DNA of 64,000 nt, taken from assembly GCA_049841275.1 (NCBI GenBank), contig JASGDN010000086.1, positions 62,001 to 126,000 on the forward strand. The letters run 5' to 3'. Within the stretch, counting starts at the first letter, position 1; each line of letters opens with the position of its first letter. Below the pieces are notes generated by a model. The model was given only the letters and a program-made list of their open reading frames with translations. It ran no database searches and was not told where the DNA came from. A program made the translations under genes and the position numbers. Shown here one piece after another: positions 17,485-27,075 of the stretch. This DNA comes from JASGDN01 sp049841275. Its GTDB lineage: Bacteria; Chloroflexota; Chloroflexia; Thermomicrobiales; UBA6265.

Positions 17485-18231
17485 CTATGCGGTGGGGGAG
17501 GACTCGCGAGTCGTGGGTGAGACCGGGCGAGATGCAACCTCGATCGCGCCCGCTTCGTCAACACCATTCGAATCGGCGTCCTTGGCAGCCTTGCCCTGCT
17601 GCTTCAAGACCTGTTCGGCCTCGAGGCCGGTCATCTGGCTCACCGTGCGCATGATGTAGAGAATGGTGATGGTCATCGAGATCATCACCGGGATCGTGAT
17701 CACGGGGAAGCTGAGCGCCGTCATCCGTCCGATCTCGCTGTTGTAGGCGGCGGTGGACGGATCGCTCGTTACCACGACCTTCGCCAGCGTGAAGTTCAGC
17801 GTCGCCGACAGCAGGAACGTGAACGCCAGCAGATACGTCGCGATCGCCGTCCGTTTTTCGTATTCGTCGGCGTTGCCACGTTCCGCCAGGGCCGCCTCGA
17901 TCTTCTCGCGATCGAGCACCTGGTTCAGGAACATCCGCGCCAGTGGACGCCCGATCCACGCCGAGACGAGCACGGCCAGCGCCAGCGTGAAGGGAACGGA
18001 TGCCTCCTTGAACGCAACCCATTCTGGCGGCAGCTCCAGGATCTTGAAGCCGCCGGTGAGCAGGACGCTGAAGATGCCGAGTCCCGCTTGCCAGCTGATC
18101 TTGCGCTTGCGATAGATCTCGTAGACGCCGAAGCCGATCGGAAACGCCAGCGCGATGAGGAACGCCTGCAACGATCCGAAGCGGGTCATGATGATGACCG
18201 GGATCACGAGCGTGAAAAGCAGATTCAGCAT
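17485..18231 (-). CDS. VC0807-like integral membrane protein of unknown function
   Basis: The 248-residue protein has about six hydrophobic segments (for example LLFTLVIPVIIMTRFG, FLIALAFPIGFGVYEIY, FPVITIPVMISMTITILYIM) and an Ala/Lys-rich soluble tail. The FGVYEIYRKRKISWQAGLGI stretch resembles the VC0807/DUF3159-type family, whose role is not established. ATG at 18231 (MLNLLFTLV) is preferred because it begins directly with the first membrane helix; an upstream ATG at 18312 would prepend a Cys/Pro-rich stretch. It is convergent with the ABC exporter operon and divergent from folC. Confidence 0.6.
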   Translation of the reverse strand: MLNLLFTLVIPVIIMTRFGSLQAFLIALAFPIGFGVYEIYRKRKISWQAGLGIFSVLLTGGFKILELPPEWVAFKEASVPFTLALAVLVSAWIGRPLARMFLNQVLDREKIEAALAERGNADEYEKRTAIATYLLAFTFLLSATLNFTLAKVVVTSDPSTAAYNSEIGRMTALSFPVITIPVMISMTITILYIMRTVSQMTGLEAEQVLKQQGKAAKDADSNGVDEAGAIEVASRPVSPTTRESSPTA

Positions 18232-18468
18232 GATGGGCGATCCTGTCGAGACGTCGCAGGGGCAAGTCGTCTGCGCCCGGAAGAACGTTGCCGGATGATT
18301 GGCCGGGCGCATGCGCCAATTCTACGCCCTATCCTCGCGGCCGGCCGGCCCAAGGCACCCGATCTGCCTCGGTGGCGCGTATCATGCCCACTATCGTCGC
18401 TGTTGATCGGGACAGCGATAGCGATGTGTCTCCGACGCATACGTCATGGATCAGTGGTGAAGCAGAAG

Positions 18469-19953
18469 ATGGTGGCAGGGGTGGACAGCCATAATCCGGC
18501 GGCGGGCCAAGCGGACGATGCGGATGCGTTGCTCCAGCGCTTCCGGGAGGCCTCGGCGGCGCTCGATGCCCTGATCGACCGTACGCCCACGCCAACCGAC
18601 AAGTCGCGGGAGGCTGTGCAGGCTCGGGCCGAAATCCGCATGGGCCGGCTCCGGCGTTTCCTCACCGCGATCGGCTCGCCGCAGGATCGCTATCCCATCA
18701 TCCACGTCACCGGCACCTCCGGTAAGGGATCCACGAGCACCGCGATCGCATCCATCCTCACCGCCGCTGGATATCGTACCGGGCTGCATACCTCACCCTA
18801 TCTCCAGGTGCCGACGGAAAAGCTCCAGCTCGACGGCAGTCTCCTCGCACCCGACACCTATGCCGACCGGGTCGACGAGCTGATGGAGGCCCACGTTCGC
18901 TGGCTTGCGTCCGGTGAGGAAGCGCTGACCTACGGCGAGATGTGGGTGGCGCTGGCGCTCCACGCCTTCGCCGTGGCGAAGGCCGATGTCGCCGTGATCG
19001 AAGTCGGCGCCGGCGGTCGGTTCGACCTCACGAATGTCATCCAGCCGGTCGCCAGCGTCGTCACGTCGGTAGGGATCGATCATACGAACACGCTCGGCGA
19101 CACGCTGGCCGATATCGCCTGGCACAAGGCCGGCATCATCAAGGCCGGGGCGCCGGCTGTCTCCGCGGTAATGGACCCGGAAGCCGCCGGAATCGTCGCA
19201 GCGGAGGCCGAGACCGTCGGCGTGCCGCTGACCCAGATTCCCGCGAATCTCGATATCCTGCAGACGGGGCCGGGAGGAACGTCGTGGATCGATCCGCACA
19301 CTGGCCGTCACTGGACCATTGCCCTCGGTGGCCGCTTCCAGGCCAGGAACGGTGCGGCAGCGGTCGCGGCGATCCGGGCTGCCGCTCCCGCCCTGCTGCA
19401 CCGTACCGGTCTGCCGATCGGGGATGACGCCATCGAGACCGGCCTTCGGACCGCCCGGATTCCGGGACGCGTGGAACTGCTCCACGACCGCGTTCCGGTC
19501 CTGCTGGATGGCGCACATAACGCGGAGAAGGTTGCGGCGCTAGCGGCAGACGTCCCGGCCTTCCTGCCCACACCCGAGGGACGCCGGATCACGGTCCTCG
19601 GTGCGCTGGAGACCAAACAGGCAGACGAGATGATCGCTAGCCTGGTGCCAGTCGTGGACGAGATCGTCGCGACCTCACCCCAGGTACTGGCGAAGGAGGC
19701 GCGCGAGGCGGAATCGATCGCCGAAATCGCTCGTCGAGTCGGATTTCACGGCCCGCTCACGGTCGAACCGGATTCTCATCGGGCAATCGAGCGCGCACTC
19801 GCGGCCGCGGGCACGAAAGATGCCATACTCGTCACTGGATCGCTCTACCTGATCGGCAACGTCCGGGGCCGCTGGTTTGGCGAGGCAGCGATCGCGCTTC
19901 AGCAGACGCCGTGGCCATCATCCCCGGTCATCGATCGTATCGACGAGCCGTAA
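18469..19953 (+). CDS. folC: Folylpolyglutamate / dihydrofolate synthase
   Basis: The protein of about 494 residues belongs to the Mur-ligase-like FolC family, which adds glutamate to folates (and may make dihydrofolate from dihydropteroate) using ATP. The P-loop reads HVTGTSGKGSTSTA (about residues 81-94); TGLHTSPYLQ and VIEVGAGGRFDLTNV match the folate-binding loop and the second conserved block. LLDGAHNAEKV marks the C-terminal ligase domain. The start is uncertain: the frame is open far upstream, and ATG 18469 and GTG 18481 are the closest candidates. The N-terminal 40 residues before the fold are low-complexity. The GAF gene follows 5 bp downstream. Confidence 0.88.
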   Translation: MVAGVDSHNPAAGQADDADALLQRFREASAALDALIDRTPTPTDKSREAVQARAEIRMGRLRRFLTAIGSPQDRYPIIHVTGTSGKGSTSTAIASILTAAGYRTGLHTSPYLQVPTEKLQLDGSLLAPDTYADRVDELMEAHVRWLASGEEALTYGEMWVALALHAFAVAKADVAVIEVGAGGRFDLTNVIQPVASVVTSVGIDHTNTLGDTLADIAWHKAGIIKAGAPAVSAVMDPEAAGIVAAEAETVGVPLTQIPANLDILQTGPGGTSWIDPHTGRHWTIALGGRFQARNGAAAVAAIRAAAPALLHRTGLPIGDDAIETGLRTARIPGRVELLHDRVPVLLDGAHNAEKVAALAADVPAFLPTPEGRRITVLGALETKQADEMIASLVPVVDEIVATSPQVLAKEAREAESIAEIARRVGFHGPLTVEPDSHRAIERALAAAGTKDAILVTGSLYLIGNVRGRWFGEAAIALQQTPWPSSPVIDRIDEP

Positions 19954-19958
19954 GGGCT

Positions 19959-21605
19959 ATGCCCCGGAATCCTGCCGTGACTGCAACATCCGGCGCCGAT
20001 GGCGTCCATGCACCGCAGACCGTTTCCCACCAGCCGTCCGGCACCTCGCCGCACGACGGACGGCCTCCTGTCATGGCGGCCAGCGTGGCGCTGGCGCGGG
20101 TAGTCTTCGAGCTCACCCAGCGTTTGAACGCGTTTCCGACCGCCGAAGCCCTGCTCGACACGGTCGCCGATGAGATGGCGCGGCTGGTCCCGAGCGACCG
20201 GCTCGCCATCGTGCTCTCCCGCAATCGGGGGCGCGACGTGAATCTGCGGTTTGCACGGGGCGATACACTCGAATTCCAGTCCGGGAAACCGGCGGATATC
20301 CCGAACGGGCTGCACCTGTCTGCGCTCGACGAGCCGCTATTGTATGCCATCGAACCGGACGGCCCATTCGTCGGCGACGCCGACCGCTGGGCATCGGGAT
20401 TCCGCCAGGCGGCCGTGGCTCCCCTGAAGGTGGACGATGAGTCGATCGGGCTCTTCACGATCATGAGCAAGCAGGCCGATGCCTTCGAAGAGGCCGATCT
20501 GTGGATCCTGTCGTCGTTGGCCGGGGCGCTCGCCACGATGCTGGCCGCAACGAACTTGCGCATCCAGGCGGAACAAGGCAAACAGGAAGCCGAGTTTCTG
20601 GCGGAGCTGGGCGCCGGCGCCGCGGCAATCCGCAGCGAGCAGGCACTCTTTGCCTTCGTCGCGGCGAAACTCCGGACTGCCTTCGCATGCACGGTTGGCA
20701 TCTATCGTCGGCGTGGCGACGGTGTGCAGTTGGAAACCATCGAGTGCGCGCCGGGGATCGACCCGCGGGCAGCGCGCGTGCTGGCCATGACGTTGATCGA
20801 CCTCACCGAGAGCCCCGTGAATGCCGCATTGTCCGCGGAGCCAACCGATACGCCACGGGTCATCCGCCTGGATGAGGACGCGGCTCCGGATATCAGCCCG
20901 CTCCTGGTGGCGGAGATGCGCCGACGCGGCGTTCATGCGCTGCTCGGTGTGCCCATCGTGTGGGACGGTCAGCCCTTGGGGGTGATCGGCGTCTCCCAGA
21001 ATCACCGTGTGCAAGCGGTTCCGTCGATCCCGTGGGAACGCCACGCCAACGTGTTGCAGCGCGTCGCGACGGCGATCGCCCCGATCCTGGAGAACATTGC
21101 CCTTCAAGAGCGCCTGACGCGCGTGCTCAACGAGAGCGAGGTCCTGCGCAGTATTCTCAGCGACACCACGCGGCGCAACGATCCGGGCGAAGGACTCGAC
21201 ATCCTGGCGCGAGCGGCGCACCTTCTCTACAGCGCCGACTACATTGCCATCGGGCGGGCGGAAGGCACGCAGTTCGAGTGGCGCGTCCAGATCGGCTCGC
21301 GATTTCCGGAGATATCGCGCATCACCTCGATCTCGCCACGCCTGCAGATGGCGCTGGACGGACTGATGCCCGTGCTGGTCCGTGACTTCCCGGACGACCC
21401 AGCGATCGAGCAGCCCGAGCGGTATCCCATCCACCAATCGGAGGGGTTGCTGGCCTCGCTCACCATTCCGTTCGAGATCGAGGATGGCGGCACAGGCGTC
21501 CTCCTGGTGGGTCATCGCCGGCCCCACCAGTTCGATGCCGCCGACATTCGCTTCGCCCGCTCCCTGGGGACTGCGATTGCGGCGCGATTGCTCGCCCGAT
21601 CGTAG
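19959..21605 (+). CDS. Triple-GAF-domain sensor protein without visible output domain
   Basis: The 548-residue cytoplasmic protein contains three consecutive GAF-type domains. Their entry helices are at about 55-75 (VALARVVFELTQRLNAFPTA), 220-245 (AELGAGAAAIRSEQALFAFV) and 400-430 (NESEVLRSILSDTTRRN). Each is followed by the usual strands (for example SDRLAIVLSRNRGRDVNLRF). No histidine kinase, GGDEF, PP2C or DNA-binding domain follows, so it may signal through a partner. It starts 5 bp after folC and is probably in its operon. An alternative ATG at 20073 would skip a disordered N-terminus. Confidence 0.75.
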   Translation: MPRNPAVTATSGADGVHAPQTVSHQPSGTSPHDGRPPVMAASVALARVVFELTQRLNAFPTAEALLDTVADEMARLVPSDRLAIVLSRNRGRDVNLRFARGDTLEFQSGKPADIPNGLHLSALDEPLLYAIEPDGPFVGDADRWASGFRQAAVAPLKVDDESIGLFTIMSKQADAFEEADLWILSSLAGALATMLAATNLRIQAEQGKQEAEFLAELGAGAAAIRSEQALFAFVAAKLRTAFACTVGIYRRRGDGVQLETIECAPGIDPRAARVLAMTLIDLTESPVNAALSAEPTDTPRVIRLDEDAAPDISPLLVAEMRRRGVHALLGVPIVWDGQPLGVIGVSQNHRVQAVPSIPWERHANVLQRVATAIAPILENIALQERLTRVLNESEVLRSILSDTTRRNDPGEGLDILARAAHLLYSADYIAIGRAEGTQFEWRVQIGSRFPEISRITSISPRLQMALDGLMPVLVRDFPDDPAIEQPERYPIHQSEGLLASLTIPFEIEDGGTGVLLVGHRRPHQFDAADIRFARSLGTAIAARLLARS

Positions 21606-21761
21606 GCACGCGAAAACGCAGCGATCCGCCGGGCGGTCGCCACGTTTCCTGCCACTATGCCGATCCCCTGCGATCCGGAGCCGAATTCGAAGGGGTTGCC
21701 AACCCAGATGACCCCTACACTGGATGGTTCCGCCTCTGGACTACCAAACCAGATTTCGGCC

Positions 21762-21956
21762 CTAGTCCGTCGTCGTCTGGCGGTACATCACGATACCCAC
21801 AATCGATACGATCACCCCGGCGATCGTCAGCGCCAGCGACAGATTGGACTGGGTCGCATCCGTCTCCCACTGCGATTCCACAACCCCGTAGAAAGTGAAA
21901 CCGACGGCGGCAGCGACAAGGCCCGCTCCGGTGAGGATTCGCGAAAGTTGCAGCAT
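21762..21956 (-). CDS. Small two-helix membrane protein
   Basis: This 64-residue protein has two hydrophobic segments (ILTGAGLVAAAVGFTFYGVV and LSLALTIAGVIVSIVGIVMY) joined by an acidic loop. ATG at 21956 has AGGGGAGAA upstream; a longer frame without such support is ignored. I do not recognise a family. The downstream Tat-exported protein gene, 185 bp away on the same strand, ends in its own terminator, so this gene is probably separate. Confidence 0.6.
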   Translation of the reverse strand: MLQLSRILTGAGLVAAAVGFTFYGVVESQWETDATQSNLSLALTIAGVIVSIVGIVMYRQTTTD

Positions 21957-22088
21957 GATCTGGATTCTCCCCTGCTCCGATGGCCAGCCACCCCAACCAT
22001 GAACACACGATGCAAGCGTACCGAATCCGGACAGGGTTCGCCAGAGCTGGCGCATCGTTGCCCGATCTGCCAGGGCATCGCGGAAGAA

Positions 22089-22122
22089 AAGAGGCGGGAT
22101 GGAGTGCTCCATCCCGCCTCTT
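22089..22122 (-). terminator. Rho-independent terminator of the Tat-exported protein gene
   Basis: A perfect 16-bp stem (AAGAGGCGGGATGGAG at 22089-22104 pairing with 22107-22122) closes on a 2-nt loop. On the minus strand it is followed by a T-rich tract (TTTTCTTCC). It lies 20 bp beyond the stop at 22142. Confidence 0.85.
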
Positions 22123-22141
22123 CGTTCGCCTGGAGAATGGA

Positions 22142-23107
22142 TCAGGCAACCGTGATGGAGGTCGCCGCACCAGCCGCAGACTGAAGACCACCGCCCGCTG
22201 CCGGGAGGCTGCTGAAGGCGGCGTAATTTCCGGCTTCAAGCGTGCCGCCGATATAGGCGGAGACATTCGGCGAGAGCGCCCCGGAACCGGCGACAACGAG
22301 GCCGTTCACGGTGTCGCCAGAGGCTACCGCCGCCGCGATGGCAGCCGGATCGATGGCGGTGTCGACTTCCTTCACCAGCACGACCTCCATCACTTCGGTG
22401 GAGGTGTTCGTGACCTTCCAGATCGCCTGCGACGTGGTCGGGTCGGACTCGAAGGTGATGCTGCCCGCCGCCAGCGTGATGGTGTTATCACTGGGGCGGG
22501 ACACAACCACCGGGGACGCCTCGGCAACCGGCGTCGCCTCCGGGGTTCCCGTATCCTCGGCCGGTTCCGGCGCGGAGACGCTGATCACCTGCGCGGACTG
22601 GTTGCTGCCCGGATTCGAGCTGAACGCCACCCACTTGCCAGCCGACAGCGTGACGATCGTCTGCGCGCTGTGACCCGGCGCGGCGAACACCCCACCGGCA
22701 AAGACCGCCTTGTCGGTGGCGAACCAGTCCGGCAACGTGCCGCCCTCACCCTTGAACGCCGTGCTGAGGAGCGACGTGAAATCACCGACACTGACGTCTT
22801 CCGGCAGCATCACGAAGTTGACGTTGGCGATATTGTTGGCGGTGGCATTCACCAGCTCGATGACCACGTCACCTTCCATGAGGCCGCCAGATGGCGTGGA
22901 GATCGAATAGACACCGTCGTTTGCGGTCACGGTGATGGTCGGCAGGTCGGGCGCAACGCTGACGGGGGCTTCCGGAGTGGCTGCCGGCGTAGCGGACTGG
23001 GCGGCGACCAGGCGACCAAAGGAAACCGTGGAGGTGGCAGCCATTGCCACGCTGCCCGCAACCGCTGCGCGCAGCATGAACTGACGTCGATCGGAGACTC
23101 GATTCAT
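22142..23107 (-). CDS. Tat-exported protein of unknown function with duplicated cupredoxin-like region
   Basis: The 321-residue protein begins with a twin-arginine signal (SDRRQFMLRAAVAGSVAMAA; RR at 7-8), with cleavage likely after LVAAQ. An ATPAATPEAP linker follows. The mature part has two similar beta-sandwich-like halves of roughly 110 residues (first IELVNATANNIANVNFVML; second WKVTNTSTEVMEVVLVKEVD), separated by a second Thr/Pro-rich linker. Each resembles cupredoxin-like domains in Thermomicrobia secreted proteins, but I see no His/Cys/Met copper site. GAGGAG precedes ATG 23107. The function is unknown; it is likely surface-attached or secreted. Confidence 0.65.
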   Translation of the reverse strand: MNRVSDRRQFMLRAAVAGSVAMAATSTVSFGRLVAAQSATPAATPEAPVSVAPDLPTITVTANDGVYSISTPSGGLMEGDVVIELVNATANNIANVNFVMLPEDVSVGDFTSLLSTAFKGEGGTLPDWFATDKAVFAGGVFAAPGHSAQTIVTLSAGKWVAFSSNPGSNQSAQVISVSAPEPAEDTGTPEATPVAEASPVVVSRPSDNTITLAAGSITFESDPTTSQAIWKVTNTSTEVMEVVLVKEVDTAIDPAAIAAAVASGDTVNGLVVAGSGALSPNVSAYIGGTLEAGNYAAFSSLPAAGGGLQSAAGAATSITVA

Positions 23108-23291
23108 GCGTTCACTCCTCGGGGAAAGCCCCTTACGCGCCCTCTCTGTCCGGGAAGGCCGTTCCATCCCGGGCGCGCAGAAGCATCGCCCGGATAGCAA
23201 CGCCTATGGTATCGCATCTGGGCTGCCAACGACGATCCGCCTCGTTCGCGCGACCGGCCAAGAGGCGAGAGCAGCGTTCACGGAAGCACGG

Positions 23292-24620
23292 TCACCGCGC
23301 CGGAGCAGTCACCCCCGGCGAATCGGCTGACACGGCTTCCAGCCCGGCGGCCTCCTCGGCCTCGGCTTGCACGACGCCGAAACGCGCCCGCATCCACCAG
23401 ATCCCGATGGCGGAAACCGCACCCACCACGAAGAAGATCGCCCACGGCGCCATTGCCAACCCCGGCCTGGTCCCCAGGTCGTAGAGCGTCCCGCCGAGCA
23501 GATTCCCGAGCCCACCTCCGATAGCCAGCGAGAGGGAGGCCACGCCGAAGTACGCGCCGCGCGCCGCCGGTTTGGCCAGGTTCGCCGTCACGGTCTCCTG
23601 CCCCGGACGGGCGAGCACCGACCCGATCGAGAAGACCGCCGACGCCAGCAGCAATCCCACCGTATTCACCGAGAATCCGACCAGCAGGAGCCCGCCCGCA
23701 AGGACCATCAGTCCGGCGACGAGCAGGCCGACCGGAGAGAACCAGCGTTCGAGGACGCGGGGAAGGATGTATCCCAGGCCGATCGTGATGACCGTGTTCA
23801 CCGCATAGAGCCAGGAAACCGAGGCATCGGTTCCGGTGATGTCCGCCGCCACGAGAACGATGGTCAGGCCGAACTGCGACGACGCGAACCAGTAGCCGGT
23901 GAGCAGGAGCAGAAAGAGCATGAAATCGCGGTCGCGGAAGACGGCGCGCAACCCGGTTGTCGCCCCCGATGCCTCGGCTTCCTCGACGGTCTGCATCCGG
24001 TTCGAGACCGCAACGTTCGGCATCAGGACGATTTCCACGATGCTGATGAGGACATACGCGACGGCTGCCGCGATCGAGACGACTCGAAAGTCGGAGCGGA
24101 TGAGGAAGGCCCCGAGCTGGGTGCCGACCGTCGTGCCCACGCCGGAGATGACGCCGAGGGTCGAGAACAGGCGCTGGCGCATTTCCGGCCGGGAGAGGGT
24201 GGCGACGGCCGCCGCCTTCGGGGCCTCGAACATCGAGCCGCCGAATCCGGCCAGAATCGCGGCGAACAGGACGGGCCAGAAGGCACTCGCGTAGGCCATG
24301 GCCAGGAATCCCGCAGCCCGGATCAGCATACCGGTGACAACGATCGGCTTGGGGCCGATGCGGTCGGCGAGCACACCGAAGAAGGCGGTCATGCCCTGCT
24401 GCGTGAGTTGCCGGGCCGCGAGCACGAGGCCCACCGTTCCGGCGGCCCAGCCCAGATGGTCGACATAATGAACCGCGACCAGCGGGATGACCATGAAGAA
24501 CCCGCCCCATGAGAGGAAGGTGCTGATCATCACGGCGGTCAGCCCGTTGCGGCGCTGGCGATCGCTGAGACGCTCGACGGGAATGGCGGCGGGCAGGAGC
24601 AATGACCGTCGGAAGTTCAT
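23292..24620 (-). CDS. MFS transporter, 12 membrane helices
   Basis: The 442-residue protein has about twelve hydrophobic segments and the MFS motif A between helices 2 and 3: GVLADRIGPKPIVVTG (about residues 75-90). The family moves small molecules by proton coupling or uniport; an export role (multidrug type) is common for this architecture. ATG at 24620 (MNFRRSLLLP) starts at a sensible cytoplasmic N-terminus; the open frame upstream has no other support. It is divergent from the TRIC-like gene with 230 bp in between. The substrate is unknown. Confidence 0.8.
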   Translation of the reverse strand: MNFRRSLLLPAAIPVERLSDRQRRNGLTAVMISTFLSWGGFFMVIPLVAVHYVDHLGWAAGTVGLVLAARQLTQQGMTAFFGVLADRIGPKPIVVTGMLIRAAGFLAMAYASAFWPVLFAAILAGFGGSMFEAPKAAAVATLSRPEMRQRLFSTLGVISGVGTTVGTQLGAFLIRSDFRVVSIAAAVAYVLISIVEIVLMPNVAVSNRMQTVEEAEASGATTGLRAVFRDRDFMLFLLLLTGYWFASSQFGLTIVLVAADITGTDASVSWLYAVNTVITIGLGYILPRVLERWFSPVGLLVAGLMVLAGGLLLVGFSVNTVGLLLASAVFSIGSVLARPGQETVTANLAKPAARGAYFGVASLSLAIGGGLGNLLGGTLYDLGTRPGLAMAPWAIFFVVGAVSAIGIWWMRARFGVVQAEAEEAAGLEAVSADSPGVTAPAR

Positions 24621-24850
24621 ACCGGGAATGAGCCTCGAGGATGGGTGGAACATCCACGCAAACACAACGGCGACGGGATCGGATACGGTACGAATTGTCG
24701 CTGCGCCCGCGAGTTCTGGCAATCGCGCAACCCCACGAATCATCACCGGAACGAGCCGGGGGAGGGGGCGACTACACTTCGGCTGGCATGCCGCACCGTT
24801 GCGCCCATGTCGCCGCCGTATCCGGATGCAGAGGAGCATCGTCCAGGGCC

Positions 24851-25471
24851 ATGAACTACGATCCGCAGTCCATCTTCTCCGCCGTCGACCTCTTCGGGGT
24901 GTTCGTGGGTGGCGTCACTGGAGCATTGGTCGGACGGCGCCTCCGTTACGACATCACCGGCCTCTGGGGCCTGGCCCTCGTGAGCGGTCTCGGCGGCGGC
25001 CTGATTCGCGATACCTTCCTGCAGGACGGTCCGCCGCTGGCGCTGGTAGAGCCGGCCTACCTGCCGACCGTGCTCGTAGCGGCCTTGGCGGTCGCCTTCT
25101 TCGGTCCCAGGCTCGGACTGCTGCGCAAGTCGATCCTCGCGGCGGATGCGCTGGCGCTGGCGAGTTTCACCGTTGCAGGATGCCTGCGCACGTTCGACGC
25201 CGGACTCGGCATCTGGCCAGCGATCCTGCTGGGCGTCATCACAGCGGTCGGCGGCGGTATGATCCGCGACATCCTGACAGGCGACACGCCAATGGTCTTC
25301 CGGAGTGGAGAACTCTACGCGCTGGCGGCGTTGGGCGGCTGTATCGTCGTGGTGATCGCCCGCGAGCTCGACGCGCCACGCACCATCGCAAGCCTCATGG
25401 GCATGGCGATGGTGCTGATCCTGCGCTTCGGCTCGCTGCGCTGGGGCTGGACCTCGTGGGTGCCGCGTTGA
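24851..25471 (+). CDS. UPF0126/TRIC-family cation channel-like membrane protein
   Basis: The 206-residue protein is two repeats of three membrane helices, each holding a conserved GGGxIRD motif: GLGGGLIRDTFLQDG (about residues 41-55) and VGGGMIRDILTGDTPMVF (about 124-141). This is the mark of the YadS/UPF0126 (TRIC-like) family; characterised prokaryotic members form K+-permeable trimeric channels. ATG 24851 begins directly ahead of the first helix, and the reading frame upstream looks non-coding. It is a single-gene unit. Confidence 0.85.
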   Translation: MNYDPQSIFSAVDLFGVFVGGVTGALVGRRLRYDITGLWGLALVSGLGGGLIRDTFLQDGPPLALVEPAYLPTVLVAALAVAFFGPRLGLLRKSILAADALALASFTVAGCLRTFDAGLGIWPAILLGVITAVGGGMIRDILTGDTPMVFRSGELYALAALGGCIVVVIARELDAPRTIASLMGMAMVLILRFGSLRWGWTSWVPR

Positions 25472-25535
25472 ACCGGGCACTCCGTTTTATGGACAGAGCG
25501 CCCAGTCGTACGCACATGGCGGAGACGGCGCTCCG

Positions 25536-26453
25536 TCACAGCTGCTTCAGGCCAGCCTCGACATCCTGCAGGAGGGCTTTGGAGAGCCCGTAGCTGGAGG
25601 GGAAGAAGTAGTTACTGGTGAAGAGACGGTCCGTGGTGACCGCAGGCAAGCTCGCGAAAGTGGCCTGGGGATCGAGCGCGGCCTTGTCCCCCGTGCGGAC
25701 CAGGATTGCACCGGTGTCCTTCAGGAGGTCGAAGCGCTCGGGCGAGTATTCGGCGTAGCCATCGGTTTGGGTAGCGGTAGCGCCGAAGCGGATACCGGCT
25801 GCGGCAAGGACCTGTCCGTGGGAGGAGGATGGGCCATAGAGATACCAGACGTCAGGGCCACCGGTGATCAGATCCCAGGTGAAGGCGGCGATCTGGTCGG
25901 CGCAGGTGGTTTTGATACTCCGGGCCAGGTCGGTATACGCGGTGCGCAAGGTATCCAGTTCGGCGGTCTTGCCGATGGCGTCGGCGCAGCCCGCCGCTTC
26001 GGCAGGCCAGTTGCCGGCCGCCTGCGTTCACTCGAAGAGGGCCGTGGGCGCGATGCGGGAGAGCACCTCGTAGAAGACCTGTTGCTGGGAAGGATCCTTC
26101 CAGTCGCTGCCGACAATCAGGTCCGGCTTGAGGCTCGCGATCAGTTCGAGGTTCAACTCGCCGGATTCCGAGTCGATCACCGGGATGCCCTCTGGGGAGG
26201 CAATGCCGGGAGCGAGTTCCGGAAGGTAAGAGGTGATGCCGACCGGGGTGACACCCAGTTCCAGCAGGGTGACGGCCGACGGAAAGTTGACGGGGAGGAT
26301 GCGCGTGGGATGCGCGGGAATCGTCACCGATCCGTGAATGGTTTCGATCACCCGGGTATCGTTTGATGCTGGCGTCGCATCGGCGGCCGGGGTAGAGGAC
26401 TGTGCAAGCACCCGGACACTGGTGAGTCCTGTGAACCCAAGCGCGGTGGCCAC
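25536..26453 (-). pseudogene. Siderophore/iron-type ABC substrate-binding protein, broken by in-frame TGA
   Basis: The frame reads as one periplasmic-binding-protein-2 (Fe-siderophore/cobalamin) domain of about 300 codons. HGSVTIPAHPTRILPVNFPS and LELGVTPVGI are in the first lobe; the second lobe includes AGIRFGATATQTDGYAEYSP. A TGA codon at 26028-26030 interrupts it with no shift of frame, after PTALFE; Trp (TGG) would fit the context. The N-terminus begins with an h-region and AQ cleavage site but has no ATG and no arginine-rich start; only GTG at 26453 is available. No permease or ATPase gene is nearby. The gene is probably decaying; a sequencing error at the TGA is the main alternative. 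Confidence 0.75.
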
Positions 26454-26607
26454 GACGGTCGCACGTACGTCGGCGGTCGCCTGGAGCCGAGCCGAAGGAT
26501 GTCACCCGGTCTCTAGACCTGCACGCTCATGCCGTGACAATCAAACCGCCATCCACAGAACCACTCGCGTGGAGCGCCCTACACGAAGTCGGGCGTTACA
26601 CACACGT

Positions 26608-26883
26608 TCAAGCGTCCTCCGGCTTGGCTGGACGAATCAGGAGTTCGATGTCCTCATCGTGGATCTCGAAGACCCATCCCGCCACGGTCGCGATAGCGGG
26701 TGTGGAAATCTCCCCGTACCGGATTTCCACGCGATGTCCTTCCACCTCGATGTACCGCATCGCATGCTTGCTGAACGCCATCCGCGGATTCCGATAGATC
26801 CGGCGGGGACCGCCAACCTCATCTACCGCCGCGTTCGCGATCCGGGTCGCATCCGCCTCACTCAGCCGGGCAGGTGTCGTCAT
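26608..26883 (-). CDS. Unknown small protein, 91 residues
   Basis: I do not recognise this protein. Its 91 residues give an N-terminal helix (SEADATRIANAAVDEVGG), an IYRNPRMAFSKHAMRYIEVE strand region and an acidic C-terminal section (FEIHDEDIELLIRPAKPEDA). No signal or membrane segment is visible. ATG 26883 (or the adjacent ATG 26886) follows GGAAGGAC. It is divergent from the first gene of the amidohydrolase array, 192 bp away, so the two promoters share this gap. Confidence 0.55.
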   Translation of the reverse strand: MTTPARLSEADATRIANAAVDEVGGPRRIYRNPRMAFSKHAMRYIEVEGHRVEIRYGEISTPAIATVAGWVFEIHDEDIELLIRPAKPEDA

Positions 26884-27075
26884 CATTCGTCCTTCCGCAA
26901 CGCATCGCCTCACCGCTGCGTGCATGGTACTCCGGCCGGGAATGCCCGAATCGGGAGGGCATCCTGCACAATTCACGAAAACCACAACCTCTGGTACGGT
27001 GCCCTGCATCGGGCGAAGGTCTTCGCCGCGAGCAGTTCGTCCATCGTCAGACGTCGCAGGAGCCTCCAGAATCCC

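Noticed and set aside
26028..26030. In-frame TGA as selenocysteine or as Trp recoding
   Set aside because: The family has no selenoprotein at this point, I see no SECIS-like hairpin, and TGA ends many genes in the window; nonsense mutation or sequencing error is simpler.
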